Assembly (NCBI GenBank): GCA_902605365.1 | Contig: CACLCM010000002.1 | Span: forward strand, 39,964-103,963 | Source: an uncultured Candidatus Poseidoniales archaeon | GTDB lineage: Archaea; Thermoplasmatota; Poseidoniia; Poseidoniales; Poseidoniaceae | Direction of reading: 5' to 3' | Length of the DNA stretch: 64,000 bases | In this document: positions 27,758 to 37,474 of the stretch, piece by piece | Layout of the letters: every line of letters starts with the position of its first letter | Numbering within the stretch: position 1 is the stretch's first letter | Program-made: the position numbers and the translations under genes | The notes under the pieces: generated by a model | Seen by the model: only the letters and a program-made list of their open reading frames with translations | The model's database searches: none | Told to the model about the DNA's origin: nothing

Positions 27758-28380
27758 TCCACTAAATTTTCACCAGACAAATCTCTTATCCTGGCCCTAC
27801 AACTTTCAATATTAGCAGGGTCTCTGTTTTCACCTGCTAAAATTAAATCAAATCCATTATTGTTTAATTCCCTTGACAACTCTATCATTTCAAGAGGAGC
27901 ATTTGAATCAACAACTTCCGATATTGATTCATCGATTTCTCTGGCGGACGATTCCCATGAACCCGATAATTTCAGTAAATCCTTAGTTAGTCTTTCAATA
28001 ATGTCAACTGCAGAAGGAGGTCTTGCAAGGGCGCCTTGAATAGTTCTAACAGCATCAACATGAAGTGAACGAAGTTCACCCAAACGACCGGCTGCTCCAA
28101 TAATTTGAGTAGACATCCATTCGCGGTCGCCGTTTTTAACCATTTTTTTACGAGCCTTTTCAAGTTCCTTTTTGACTTCTAAAGATCCTGCAATAATCGC
28201 ATCTTGAATACTAGCAACTTCGTTGAGGGTTGTTTGCACTGATTCAACCCTATCGCGCATTTCTTCCTCGAGGCGAACTTCCTCTCTCCTCAAGTCGTAC
28301 CTAATGGAATCTATAATTCCTGAAGCAAGGGACGTCGCTTCTTTGAGTGAACCTTTAGCCGCTCTCTCATACCTCCCCAT
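27754..28380 (-). CDS. Uncharacterised coiled-coil protein
   Basis: 208 aa, highly charged helical ORF. Confidence 0.65.
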   Translation of the reverse strand: MGRYERAAKGSLKEATSLASGIIDSIRYDLRREEVRLEEEMRDRVESVQTTLNEVASIQDAIIAGSLEVKKELEKARKKMVKNGDREWMSTQIIGAAGRLGELRSLHVDAVRTIQGALARPPSAVDIIERLTKDLLKLSGSWESSAREIDESISEVVDSNAPLEMIELSRELNNNGFDLILAGENRDPANIESCRARIRDLSGENLVD

Positions 28381-28454
28381 GCTCCGCCCTCAAATCTCCC
28401 TCAAGTCGCATCGGTTTGAAGGTGTTGATTCTCTGAAAAGCGGAAAATGCTCTT

Positions 28455-28469
28455 AGCCCCTTAGGGGCT
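28455..28469. promoter_or_regulatory. Stem-loop in divergent intergenic region
   Basis: AGCCCC-TTA-GGGGCT followed by T-rich tract. Confidence 0.45.
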
Positions 28470-28563
28470 TTGAAATAAAAAATACCCTCCTAGAAAGTGT
28501 CTCTAAGCACTTTGATTGGGGTGCAACCTCAAATATGGAGAGGAATGGAGAGTGATTGGAGGA

Positions 28564-30261
28564 ATGCAATTGACCGATAAGCAATCCCTTCTTTCTGAAC
28601 TCCATCAGGCAAGATTAGATCGCCTAAAAGAGATATGTGCGGAGCATGGAATTTCACGTAATGGCTCGGTAGAAGTTCTACGTGGTCGGCTGATTGCAGA
28701 CCTGGTTCTAGACGAGTGGGATTTCTCACCTGAAGGAATAGACTCTATTCTCAACAATGATATTGGGCAGGTACTTGCTGTATTTGGTGTTAAAAAATCA
28801 GGCTCGATTCGTGAAAGGAGGCAAAGGCTCTTCCTTCACCTCAACCATGATGCCAAACAGCTCACTCCTGAGAAACTAGATACTTTGTCAAGAGACCAGT
28901 TGCATGAACTATGCTCTAAACTAGATTTACCTCGCTCAGGAGCTAAACAAGCACTTCTGATGCGTGTCGCAGGCGTCCTAACATCACAATCAGGTTCATG
29001 GGGAGTAATCAAAAAGAGCCTAAGAAGGCCAAGAGGGGAGCCTAAGCGCATCAACATTCCATCCCCGTCAGATGATTATGACTCCATATCAAGCCAAGTT
29101 AGCGCCCCTGAAACCCAACAGTTGGCAGAACAATCTGCTGTGCATACAGAAGAAATTGAAATTATGGAAGATGTTGAAGATGTTAGTGAAGTAGAGGTCA
29201 TTGATATCGCACCTCGAGTTATTGTAGAACCATTGCCTGTTGCGCCGGTTGTTGAACTCACAGAGTCGGTAATTGAGATAGAAGGACGCACTGCGGAAAT
29301 TGATGCATTGTGTAGAGATTACCTACTAGTTGGGTCAATTAGTGACTCAGAGGATGTCAATGCATTCATTTCCAGCCTAAGCGCACACGGACTTCCGGTA
29401 AACGACTCAAATGCGGCAGACTTCGTCAAAGCAAGACTGATTTCTCTTGATGCAATGGCTAGAGCAGAAAAAGAAGCACTGCACTCGATGCCTAATTCAT
29501 GGAGGGAAAGAGAGGCCTTACGTGGATTTGAAGAAGCACGTAATATCCTAAGGGAGGTTTTGCCAGAAATTATCACTTCGACTGACGGAGATATGGTCAA
29601 AGCAAGAATGGCATTCGAAGAAAAGGCAAGAGAATTGAATCTTGATTTACGCCTTCCATCCGTTTCAGGAAGATTGCATGCGCTATTCGACTTACAAATA
29701 TCTTTAGATGAAGAAATCGCAGCAAGCGACCCCAAAACCGCTAGAAGAACCAGAGTTATTCGACTATTGCAGCACGGATCTATTCATCTTCAGGCTGGTG
29801 AACGAAGAACACTCGACCGACTTGAGCGAAATATCGATGGTTTCGAACAATTGGTTGAAGCCATATTGGAAAAGTCTGAAGGCTCATATGGTGATGCTCA
29901 GCAAACCTTAGTCATTCGATTCCTCGAGAAGAAAGGATATGATGTTAACAATTCTGAATTACGGCCAAGAGTCGTAGCAGCAGCAGGAGTTATCGGGGCC
30001 GAGTTAGGTCACATTTCACCTTCTGAAATACCAAGGATTGCACCAGGTATCAAAGTATCAGATACTGAAGTGGATTCAATCATATCCGACCTCAAAAGAC
30101 TAGCACAGCAATTCAAAGCGGTAAGTGATGAACCAGTGGCTGATGAAGAAATGGAACTAGCAGAATCTGTTGCAGATGCTGCGGACAGAGTTTCTTCTGT
30201 CAGAAGTAGAATCGACGGTGTCGACGATTTACTTGCTCGCCTAAATATCTCAAATAATTAA
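28564..30261 (+). CDS. SAP-like repeat protein with long helical region
   Basis: Repeated SAP-like segments: RLDRLKEICAEHGISRNGSVEVLRGRLI, IGQVLAVFGVKKSGSIRERRQRL, RDQLHELCSKLDLPRSGAKQALLMRVAGVL; internal Met start preferred. Confidence 0.7.
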   Translation: MQLTDKQSLLSELHQARLDRLKEICAEHGISRNGSVEVLRGRLIADLVLDEWDFSPEGIDSILNNDIGQVLAVFGVKKSGSIRERRQRLFLHLNHDAKQLTPEKLDTLSRDQLHELCSKLDLPRSGAKQALLMRVAGVLTSQSGSWGVIKKSLRRPRGEPKRINIPSPSDDYDSISSQVSAPETQQLAEQSAVHTEEIEIMEDVEDVSEVEVIDIAPRVIVEPLPVAPVVELTESVIEIEGRTAEIDALCRDYLLVGSISDSEDVNAFISSLSAHGLPVNDSNAADFVKARLISLDAMARAEKEALHSMPNSWREREALRGFEEARNILREVLPEIITSTDGDMVKARMAFEEKARELNLDLRLPSVSGRLHALFDLQISLDEEIAASDPKTARRTRVIRLLQHGSIHLQAGERRTLDRLERNIDGFEQLVEAILEKSEGSYGDAQQTLVIRFLEKKGYDVNNSELRPRVVAAAGVIGAELGHISPSEIPRIAPGIKVSDTEVDSIISDLKRLAQQFKAVSDEPVADEEMELAESVADAADRVSSVRSRIDGVDDLLARLNISNN

Positions 30262-31493
30262 CGAGATGCGTAGAAACCTTGGACAACTTTGGTTACTGTA
30301 TCGATATCTCTGATATCTCTGCGAAGTAAATCAGCTAATATCTGCTCCCTCTGATTGAGGTGTTGCTCAAATTGGGCAGGAGTTATTCCAGCCGCTTTAC
30401 AGATAGTCTCTCGCATCTTGGAAGGTATTCCCGTTTCCTCAATGGTGTCAGTTGCAGCGTTGTACTTCCATATAGCATTCAAACGAGGTTTGTCGCCTTC
30501 CATACCTGCAACTTCGGCTACCTCTGTAATTTTCCTAGCAGTTTTGCCATTGACGTGTAATCTAGCTTGGATTATTATCAAATCAAGACCGGTTAGCATA
30601 ATTGGCGGGACATTCATTGGCGGATTGATCATCCTAGTGATGGTCTCCATAGCGGTATTAGCGTGGAGTGAACCGAATGAACCGTCGTGACCAGTATTCA
30701 TCGCTGTTAGCAAAGTTGCTGCTTCACTGGAACGAACTTCTCCCACGATAATACGGTCTGGTCGCATTCTGAGACTTGATTTTAGACAGTCATTCATATC
30801 GACAGCAGGTGTTCCGTCAGGTCTCTCTCTCCTGGTTTCCATTCTTAGCCAGTGGTCGTGATATACTTGTAATTCAGCGGTATCTTCCACTGTAAGTAAG
30901 CGCTTGTGCCACGGAATATACATTCCAAGGCAATTCAGAGTTGTGGTTTTACCAGAACCAGTACCACCTGCAATAACGAAATTGGCAGGTCGACTATCCA
31001 ATCCTTCAATCCAAACCCACATCATTGCAGCAAGGCGTAGATTTACAGTTCCAAATTTAATCAAATCTATCATTGTAAGTGGGTCATCACGGAATTTTCG
31101 AATTGTTAGAGTCGGTCCATCGGGTGAAACGGGAGGTATTGTTCCATTCACACGGCTTCCATCGGGAAGACGACCATCAAAGATAGGAACTAATCCAGGT
31201 CCATCTCCTAAAGGAACAGATGTAAATGCTGCAATGTTACGAGCAATCTCTAATCCTTGTTGGTCATCGACAAATACATTGGTTTGACACATACCGTGGT
31301 CTCTGTGTGCCACTTTAACACATTGAGAGCCACCGTTGTACATCACTTCTTCCAGATTATCATCTCCAAGTAGAACTGCCAAATTGCCATATGGGTTTGG
31401 CTCTACTCCACCATCTACATGATACATTGGAGAAGGGTGATTCTGCTCCATGTATATTGTTACATTTCCATATTGATCCAGTATTTTTTGCAT
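30258..31493 (-). CDS. TadA/CpaF/VirB11-type secretion ATPase
   Basis: FVIAGGTGSGKTTTLNCLGMYIP Walker A, TVEDTAELQ, RPDRIIVGEVRSSEAATLLTAMNTGHDGSFGSLHANTA. Confidence 0.93.
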   Translation of the reverse strand: MQKILDQYGNVTIYMEQNHPSPMYHVDGGVEPNPYGNLAVLLGDDNLEEVMYNGGSQCVKVAHRDHGMCQTNVFVDDQQGLEIARNIAAFTSVPLGDGPGLVPIFDGRLPDGSRVNGTIPPVSPDGPTLTIRKFRDDPLTMIDLIKFGTVNLRLAAMMWVWIEGLDSRPANFVIAGGTGSGKTTTLNCLGMYIPWHKRLLTVEDTAELQVYHDHWLRMETRRERPDGTPAVDMNDCLKSSLRMRPDRIIVGEVRSSEAATLLTAMNTGHDGSFGSLHANTAMETITRMINPPMNVPPIMLTGLDLIIIQARLHVNGKTARKITEVAEVAGMEGDKPRLNAIWKYNAATDTIEETGIPSKMRETICKAAGITPAQFEQHLNQREQILADLLRRDIRDIDTVTKVVQGFYASR

Positions 31494-31497
31494 TTAA

Positions 31498-32229
31498 TTA
31501 TCCTCCAATAACAAGAACTCCGACATGATAAATCGTCATTGAAACCGCCATCCAAAGCGGGGCCCACCAAAGCGATGATCGCATACGACCTAGCATCCTG
31601 CCACTTACTCCGATAGCAACTAAAGATGCTGCTCCAAAGAATAAAGTGAAAGATGTATTGAATTCGTCAAGTTGGAATCCTTGACTCCTTGGTGCAAACA
31701 GACCCACTATGAAGGCGATTAAGAATGGTAAACCGATTGATACAAACATTACGATTAGAATAGATCTACCCATCAAATCGGACTCTCTTCGATTCATCAA
31801 ATCGTTCAATCTCTCATAATCCTGAGACATGTCAGAAAGTATGTTTTGGAGAGGTGCATCTTGTTCTATAGCAGTAGATATGAGATGCATTACTCTCTGA
31901 ACCTGTGAGGAGCGAGATTTGGTCGCAAAATTTGCTAAAGCCGAATCGAACGATGATGCGTGGCTTTCAGCTAAGGTCTCTTTTAGCAACTTACCGAGAG
32001 TACCAGTACTTCGGTCGGCTTCCGCCATCATAGCTTGCTGGAGACCTAATCCTGCACCTAGGGAGTCTGAAAGAGCCTCTAGCATTGCAGGTAAATCGTT
32101 TTCAATCGACCTACGTCGTTGCCTCTCAATGATTGGCGGAACTCCGCCTATTGCGAACGCTATTCCAATTGTTATCATGAACAACAAGAAAGGATCGTTT
32201 CTGAACATCTCAAGAATACCAAAAATCAT
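31498..32229 (-). CDS. TadB/TadC-like type II secretion F-family membrane protein
   Basis: DLPAMLEALSDSLGAGLGLQQAM... plus C-terminal TMs; operonic with the ATPase. Confidence 0.82.
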   Translation of the reverse strand: MIFGILEMFRNDPFLLFMITIGIAFAIGGVPPIIERQRRRSIENDLPAMLEALSDSLGAGLGLQQAMMAEADRSTGTLGKLLKETLAESHASSFDSALANFATKSRSSQVQRVMHLISTAIEQDAPLQNILSDMSQDYERLNDLMNRRESDLMGRSILIVMFVSIGLPFLIAFIVGLFAPRSQGFQLDEFNTSFTLFFGAASLVAIGVSGRMLGRMRSSLWWAPLWMAVSMTIYHVGVLVIGG

Positions 32230-32233
32230 GAAA

Positions 32234-32809
32234 TCACAACCCTGGGTCCTTCGTGTGGGCCTTTATTCCAGCCAGTGCCATTCCAAGTAATGTGATGAAT
32301 AGTCCAACATTTACGATACTCATAGCCGTATCTTGTTCTAAATTACCAACCATATCGGCCAATCCGCCAGAAATGAGTTGTGGAATAATTCCGATAATCG
32401 ATAATATGATTGGACCAATCATGCCAATAGACAACAGGGTTTCAGGAACTCCGCCCAAACTTTCAATGTAATCTTTGACGTTCTCAGTACGCACTTCTTC
32501 CATTCTTTCTCCTTGCTTTCGCAAGGTTTCAATGATATCTGTATTTTGTGTAATGTTATTCAGCATCGTATTTACTACTCTTTTGTAGCCATCATTCTCT
32601 GCCTTTTTCAAAAGATTTCGCAATTCTCTTTCCATCGGTTTACCAGAATTGATATTTTTCATCAAGGTTTCAAAATCTTTGGAAATAATTCCGTATCCAC
32701 CTTGAGCGATTGAGTGGATTGCAGCCTCGAGACCAACACCTGAGCTCATCAGAACATCCAGTGTTCTAATGACATAGAGAATCTCTCTAGACTCATCCAG
32801 TGACCTCAT
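32234..32809 (-). CDS. TadB/TadC-like type II secretion F-family membrane protein
   Basis: LDVLMSSGVGLEAAIHSIAQGGYGIISKDFETLMKNINSGKPMERELRNL; two TMs; operonic. Confidence 0.8.
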   Translation of the reverse strand: MRSLDESREILYVIRTLDVLMSSGVGLEAAIHSIAQGGYGIISKDFETLMKNINSGKPMERELRNLLKKAENDGYKRVVNTMLNNITQNTDIIETLRKQGERMEEVRTENVKDYIESLGGVPETLLSIGMIGPIILSIIGIIPQLISGGLADMVGNLEQDTAMSIVNVGLFITLLGMALAGIKAHTKDPGL

Positions 32810-32819
32810 TCATTCCACC

Positions 32820-33173
32820 TCAACGTATATCTTCAATGAATTCGAATGTATAGATGCTATCTGAACCATCATATTCCATCTTACCGAAAACAGTTTTCAC
32901 ATCTCTTTCTTCAAATGGGTCATGAATGTATGGTTGGCCGCTTCTGAACATTTTGAGGATCTTTTTGTAATCCTCATAATTCATCTCACCACGTACCGTG
33001 TAAACCGCTGATTCAGCGCCTTCATCTACCAAATCATCGCCTTCTCCACCATGGAGTACAGTACGAGTAATTCGTCGTGTTATCACTACGCTAATATCTG
33101 CATTTGGAAGTCTAAGCCAATCTGCACTAGAAGTTCCGCTTGCTGGGCGAATAAAGAAATCTGTTCCTCCCAT
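32820..33173 (-). CDS. Uncharacterised small protein of the Tad-like operon
   Basis: 117-aa ORF directly upstream of the TadB/C genes with the same orientation. Confidence 0.65.
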   Translation of the reverse strand: MGGTDFFIRPASGTSSADWLRLPNADISVVITRRITRTVLHGGEGDDLVDEGAESAVYTVRGEMNYEDYKKILKMFRSGQPYIHDPFEERDVKTVFGKMEYDGSDSIYTFEFIEDIR

Positions 33174-33234
33174 AGTCTCACCTGTAAACCGATGAGGTCG
33201 CGAATGGGCCTTGAACCTGTTGGAGTAAAAAGCC

Positions 33235-34179
33235 TCAAACAGTTATCTTGAACCATCCAAATCTAGGTTCGTGAACTGTTCCTTCTTCGGACAAATCATC
33301 AAGACTTGCTTCTGCTGCATCACGGTCATGACCTCTGGCTGCAGCATTAGATAGTAATGTGTCGAAATCAACACCTTCACCTTGATCTAATCTTGAAATT
33401 AAGTCTAGAATTACCTGTTTAAGGTCCGGTGCATCTCCGCTCGAATCGCTAGGCTCTTCTGCCTCACTTTCACCTACATCTAGACTAACTTGAGCCGCTG
33501 GAGTCGGTGCCACTGCAGATGGTGTCTTATTTTCTGCAATATCCAATGTTTGCATAATATTCAATCTATATGACTCTAAATCAATATCACCATAGTGCTC
33601 GTTAGCTAACAGGATACTTTCACACATGTGCTCGGGGATTCCATTGGCTCGCAATGCTTCTATTGACTTCTCTAAAGATACTGATTTCTCCTGGCTATCG
33701 ATACGATTTAGCATCCCATCTGCTGCTTTTACGAGCCATTCGCAGTAAGTTGAACGAGAAATTATCGCTGCTTCTTCTGGTCTTAGACTGGTGTAAACCG
33801 CTCCTTCTTCAGACTGGAAATATCTTGCTTTAGCAGTCATGATTAGCATTATTGTTTCACCATCATCGACTCTTGAAGACAATTGTAAAGTCAATTCACG
33901 CATAGATTCTGGTGCATAATCGCCTACTGAAAAGTAGTGCTGACCAGAAGGGTCTCTAATCTGGCCTCGCCATAGTGTTGCTCCGTTGGAGGTTTCATGG
34001 GGTTCTAGCCTCTCAAGTAGTCCTGCAACTACCAATCTGTTGACCTTAGCTCCCAATTTGGTGATTACGAAAAGAGGATCGAACTCTCCTGAACCTTGTT
34101 GATGTAAAGTAGACTCGCCAAACTCAGAAGCCAGCATATGCCATGCTGGTTGCCTCTTTGCTCTTCTTGCTGGTTGCAA
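33235..34179 (-). CDS. RPA-associated protein (COG3390-like)
   Basis: N-terminal OB-like segment (RLVVAGLLERLEPHETSNGATLWRGQIRDPSGQHYFSVGDYAPE) and immediate linkage to RPA. Confidence 0.75.
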   Translation of the reverse strand: MQPARRAKRQPAWHMLASEFGESTLHQQGSGEFDPLFVITKLGAKVNRLVVAGLLERLEPHETSNGATLWRGQIRDPSGQHYFSVGDYAPESMRELTLQLSSRVDDGETIMLIMTAKARYFQSEEGAVYTSLRPEEAAIISRSTYCEWLVKAADGMLNRIDSQEKSVSLEKSIEALRANGIPEHMCESILLANEHYGDIDLESYRLNIMQTLDIAENKTPSAVAPTPAAQVSLDVGESEAEEPSDSSGDAPDLKQVILDLISRLDQGEGVDFDTLLSNAAARGHDRDAAEASLDDLSEEGTVHEPRFGWFKITV

Positions 34180-35895
34180 TCAAACCACCCCCCATTTTGC
34201 TCTCAATTCAGCCGCAACTAATACAGATTCAACTTCGATTAATTCCGCATCATCAGAAAGAAGCATTGCGCCTTGTTCATCTACTATAGTTCTCCCTGAT
34301 GCCTTCAATTGGCGACCAAGGAATCTTTCTCTTAGACTTTGAACAAAAGCCATAGTACCATTTTCGGTAATGTCTGCAGTGATTTTTTCTTCGTTCATTC
34401 CAATCAATGCTTCAGAAGCAGATTTGTTAATGATAAGAGAAATTGTTGATTGGCCATCGTCGAGAACCATTCGCATTCGCACATCAGGTTTACCTTCACT
34501 TGATGAGCAACCAGGAGTAGAACATGCACCATCCCTTAGTACTCTACGACATTCTACACATCGAATGATTATACCCGAATCTTCACGGATAGAAATTACG
34601 TGACCAGATGTTGAGATTCCAACCCTGCTAGCGCCTGTAGCCAATTCCGAAAGAGGGACTTCAACTACATTGTTTGCCAAATCAATATCGTCACCCCAAG
34701 GAGGTGCTGCTAAGATTTCTATTTGCGAAACATCGTCAATTGTGATATCAGGTATACCTTGCCATGCTCGTACACGAACACCTCGTAAGCGAATTACAAC
34801 AGGTGTAGCTTCGAAATCGAATGGAGGTTCAGACCAAATTGAACATCTGCATCTACCTGTTGGGTCTGCTATATCGCCTGACCAAACACTCTTTTCTTCA
34901 CCGTCTTTACCGGTGAAGTCTCGCCTGATCATTTTCTGAACTTCTACAATGATTTCGACATCTCTTGAAACATCTCGCAGATCCTCTATACGGCTAACGG
35001 AGTTAGCTACTAAATCATCTGCTGATGCAAAATTAGAATCATGATATATTTCTATTCTAGAAGATGCGCCTATATTTATTTCAGGATTATCTCTGAATAC
35101 TTTGATCTGGGCGTTTTCAATCTTCAACAAAGAACCAACTTCGTGTTCAAATGATTCCCAAGATAAGAACCCAATCGCTCCTGTATCATCTGCGATTCTT
35201 CCTCTAACTATATCGATGGTACCTGAACCATCTCTTCGGTGTATTACGTCTTTGCGACTTGCAAGAAGTCGGCCTACGATAGTCACATTCCCTTCTGACT
35301 TTATCGAGTTTATTTCGACTGGTTCGCCAGGTGTTGTGACTGTTCTCTCGCCTTCCCTTAGCACTACTACTCTGCTAGACTGATTGATGTTGATACTCAT
35401 TCTACCTTGGTACTCATTCACAGATACACCTTCGAGCCTAACTACTGCCCCTGGTGCAATGTTTGGATGATTGCCCCAATCCTTGAATTCCCATCGAGTT
35501 CTATTTCCGCCTTCAGAAAATGGTTGGTCTTCAATAAGACCATATGGAACTATTTTCTCTTCACCACGAACCATCGTTGTTCTTGGATTGTGCGTAACGA
35601 TTTCTACTTCGATTTCGACATTTCTGTCATCTCCGGAAAGGTCTGACAATTTCTCTACTTTTTTCAGTGGAATCGATTGCTTTTGAGACGAACCTGATTG
35701 CTTTGAAGAAGGAGTTGCCATTCCAGTATCTGATTGGAAACGACGTAGAACTGAGCGCATTGCATCCTCTGGAGGGATTAAGAAATCCGTCTCATATCTT
35801 GCAAATGCTTCTGCTACCTTCTCTGCGTCTGCCTCAGGCACCTGCTTGAGTACCTCTGCTACATGTGCATCATAATTTGATGACATTAGCGACAC
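34180..35895 (-). CDS. rpa: Replication protein A (multi-OB ssDNA-binding protein with zinc finger)
   Basis: Several OB folds (VEIEVEIVTHNP..., VTIVGRLLASRKDV..., RDVEIIVEVQKM...) and CVECRRVLRDGACSTPGC zinc finger. Confidence 0.9.
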   Translation of the reverse strand: MSLMSSNYDAHVAEVLKQVPEADAEKVAEAFARYETDFLIPPEDAMRSVLRRFQSDTGMATPSSKQSGSSQKQSIPLKKVEKLSDLSGDDRNVEIEVEIVTHNPRTTMVRGEEKIVPYGLIEDQPFSEGGNRTRWEFKDWGNHPNIAPGAVVRLEGVSVNEYQGRMSININQSSRVVVLREGERTVTTPGEPVEINSIKSEGNVTIVGRLLASRKDVIHRRDGSGTIDIVRGRIADDTGAIGFLSWESFEHEVGSLLKIENAQIKVFRDNPEINIGASSRIEIYHDSNFASADDLVANSVSRIEDLRDVSRDVEIIVEVQKMIRRDFTGKDGEEKSVWSGDIADPTGRCRCSIWSEPPFDFEATPVVIRLRGVRVRAWQGIPDITIDDVSQIEILAAPPWGDDIDLANNVVEVPLSELATGASRVGISTSGHVISIREDSGIIIRCVECRRVLRDGACSTPGCSSSEGKPDVRMRMVLDDGQSTISLIINKSASEALIGMNEEKITADITENGTMAFVQSLRERFLGRQLKASGRTIVDEQGAMLLSDDAELIEVESVLVAAELRAKWGVV

Positions 35896-35921
35896 CTCGA
35901 CGGTCTAATCTCTTTTTCAGG

Positions 35922-35937
35922 CCCGTCGCAGGACGGG
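35922..35937. promoter_or_regulatory. GC-rich stem-loop in the RPA upstream region
   Basis: CCCGTC-GCAG-GACGGG within the 172-nt non-coding gap between tldE and rpa. Confidence 0.45.
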
Positions 35938-36067
35938 TGTTCGGGCTTTCGTGCTGGCTGGTTGGTTTCTATTGACACTCCCTTTCACCTCCGTGGAGTT
36001 AGATGTTCGTTGGAGACGGTTCTTGAAGATGTCTGCCAGTTCTAACTAAAACTGAAAGTATAGGTAG

Positions 36068-37474
36068 TCAAGCAGGATTTATTCTAAGTCCGTCCATTAA
36101 CAGAATATCTGGTACATGCATTGAGCCGGTGCTGTATGAACCCTTGCGTATATTCGAATCACCTAGTACGACCCTTCCGGCCAGAGCTTTTGCCATATTA
36201 CCGGACAGTCCTGCTTGAGAAAGCGAACCAATAATCTGCCCTCCTTCTATTCGTAAAATAGTCGAAGTTGTTACAGAAAAATCACCACTTGTTGGATTTG
36301 CTGTATGTGCACCCATCACACTGTGAACTAGATAACCATCCTCCATTTCTTCGATTAATCTGTCTCTGGACAACGTTTGATCTGAGGAAGATAAAACCAA
36401 GTCGCTGCATCCACAAATTGGAGGAGATGTATGACCTCCTCTTGATGCAGAACCTGTAGATTTGGCAGAAGAGACCTTTCCTTCAGCAACCAATTTAGCA
36501 GCATCTCTAGTCGACCAAAGTTCACCGTTTAATCTACCAGAATCTACCAAGGTCTGAGTACGACTTGGGACTCCTTCATCGTCCCTAGAACCTGAAGACA
36601 TCCCTCCTTCCATCAAGCCGTCGTCAACCAAAGTAAGATGATTAGCCATCACAATTTCATTCATTTTCCCAGACCAGAATGATTCACCTCGAGCTAGCCT
36701 CTCACCCTTTATTGCGCTAGGAACAACCACTGAAAATAGTGGGGAAAAGCCACCGGATGTCATCAAAACTGGACAGTCTTCGGTAGCACCGCCTGGTATC
36801 TTTTCTCTAGTTGCTTGTGACCAGTGTACTGCTTTGTCAACACTTGCGGTTAAGTCTTTCAGAATTGAGCGTGATGATTCACCCTCGTAAGAAGAAGTTA
36901 GATGTTCATCTTCGTCAATGGAAACATGAATGCCTATTCCATGAGATGTGTGTACTCCACCATTCTCAATTCCACTACTTGTCACCAAAGCACCTGCGCC
37001 AGCACCTACTCCAATTCCACCACCCACAGCAACAGCCCTGGAATCTATTTCAGTAACTCGAGTAAGTACTTGGTCACCTTGCTCTAATAAATCTTCAGGA
37101 CCCATGTCTAGAATGGCTTTATCTTTCATACCGCCGACTTTTGGGGCGGACTCATTACCCGGCAATTCGAAGCCATCGATAGATGGAGAACGCTTGGCTA
37201 TACTGAGTGCTTGCTTAATCGCTCTTGATGCAGATGAGGGGTCGACAAGATGCGCGTATCCATAACGGCCATCTTCGACGATTCGAATTCCGAATCCCCC
37301 ATCTCCTCCTCCGGAGGCCATAGAAATTCTTCCAGCTTCGATTTCCAATGAGTGCCCATAGCCCTGAGTTGCATAAACTTCCCATTGCTGTACATTCTCT
37401 TTATCACAAGCCGCACCGATATTTAGTGCAGACTCCATTAGCCTCTCAACCGCATCATCAGGGATCATTATCAT
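36068..37474 (-). CDS. TldE/PmbA family protein
   Basis: Family pattern (ESALNIGAACDKENVQQWEVYATQGYGHSLEIEAGRI; GDFSVTTSTILRIEGGQI), paired with TldD. Confidence 0.85.
   Translation of the reverse strand: MIMIPDDAVERLMESALNIGAACDKENVQQWEVYATQGYGHSLEIEAGRISMASGGGDGGFGIRIVEDGRYGYAHLVDPSSASRAIKQALSIAKRSPSIDGFELPGNESAPKVGGMKDKAILDMGPEDLLEQGDQVLTRVTEIDSRAVAVGGGIGVGAGAGALVTSSGIENGGVHTSHGIGIHVSIDEDEHLTSSYEGESSRSILKDLTASVDKAVHWSQATREKIPGGATEDCPVLMTSGGFSPLFSVVVPSAIKGERLARGESFWSGKMNEIVMANHLTLVDDGLMEGGMSSGSRDDEGVPSRTQTLVDSGRLNGELWSTRDAAKLVAEGKVSSAKSTGSASRGGHTSPPICGCSDLVLSSSDQTLSRDRLIEEMEDGYLVHSVMGAHTANPTSGDFSVTTSTILRIEGGQIIGSLSQAGLSGNMAKALAGRVVLGDSNIRKGSYSTGSMHVPDILLMDGLRINPA

Noticed and set aside
29319-29735. 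138-aa minus-strand ORF opposite the SAP-repeat gene
   Set aside because: Ser/Ala-rich antisense shadow without recognisable features.
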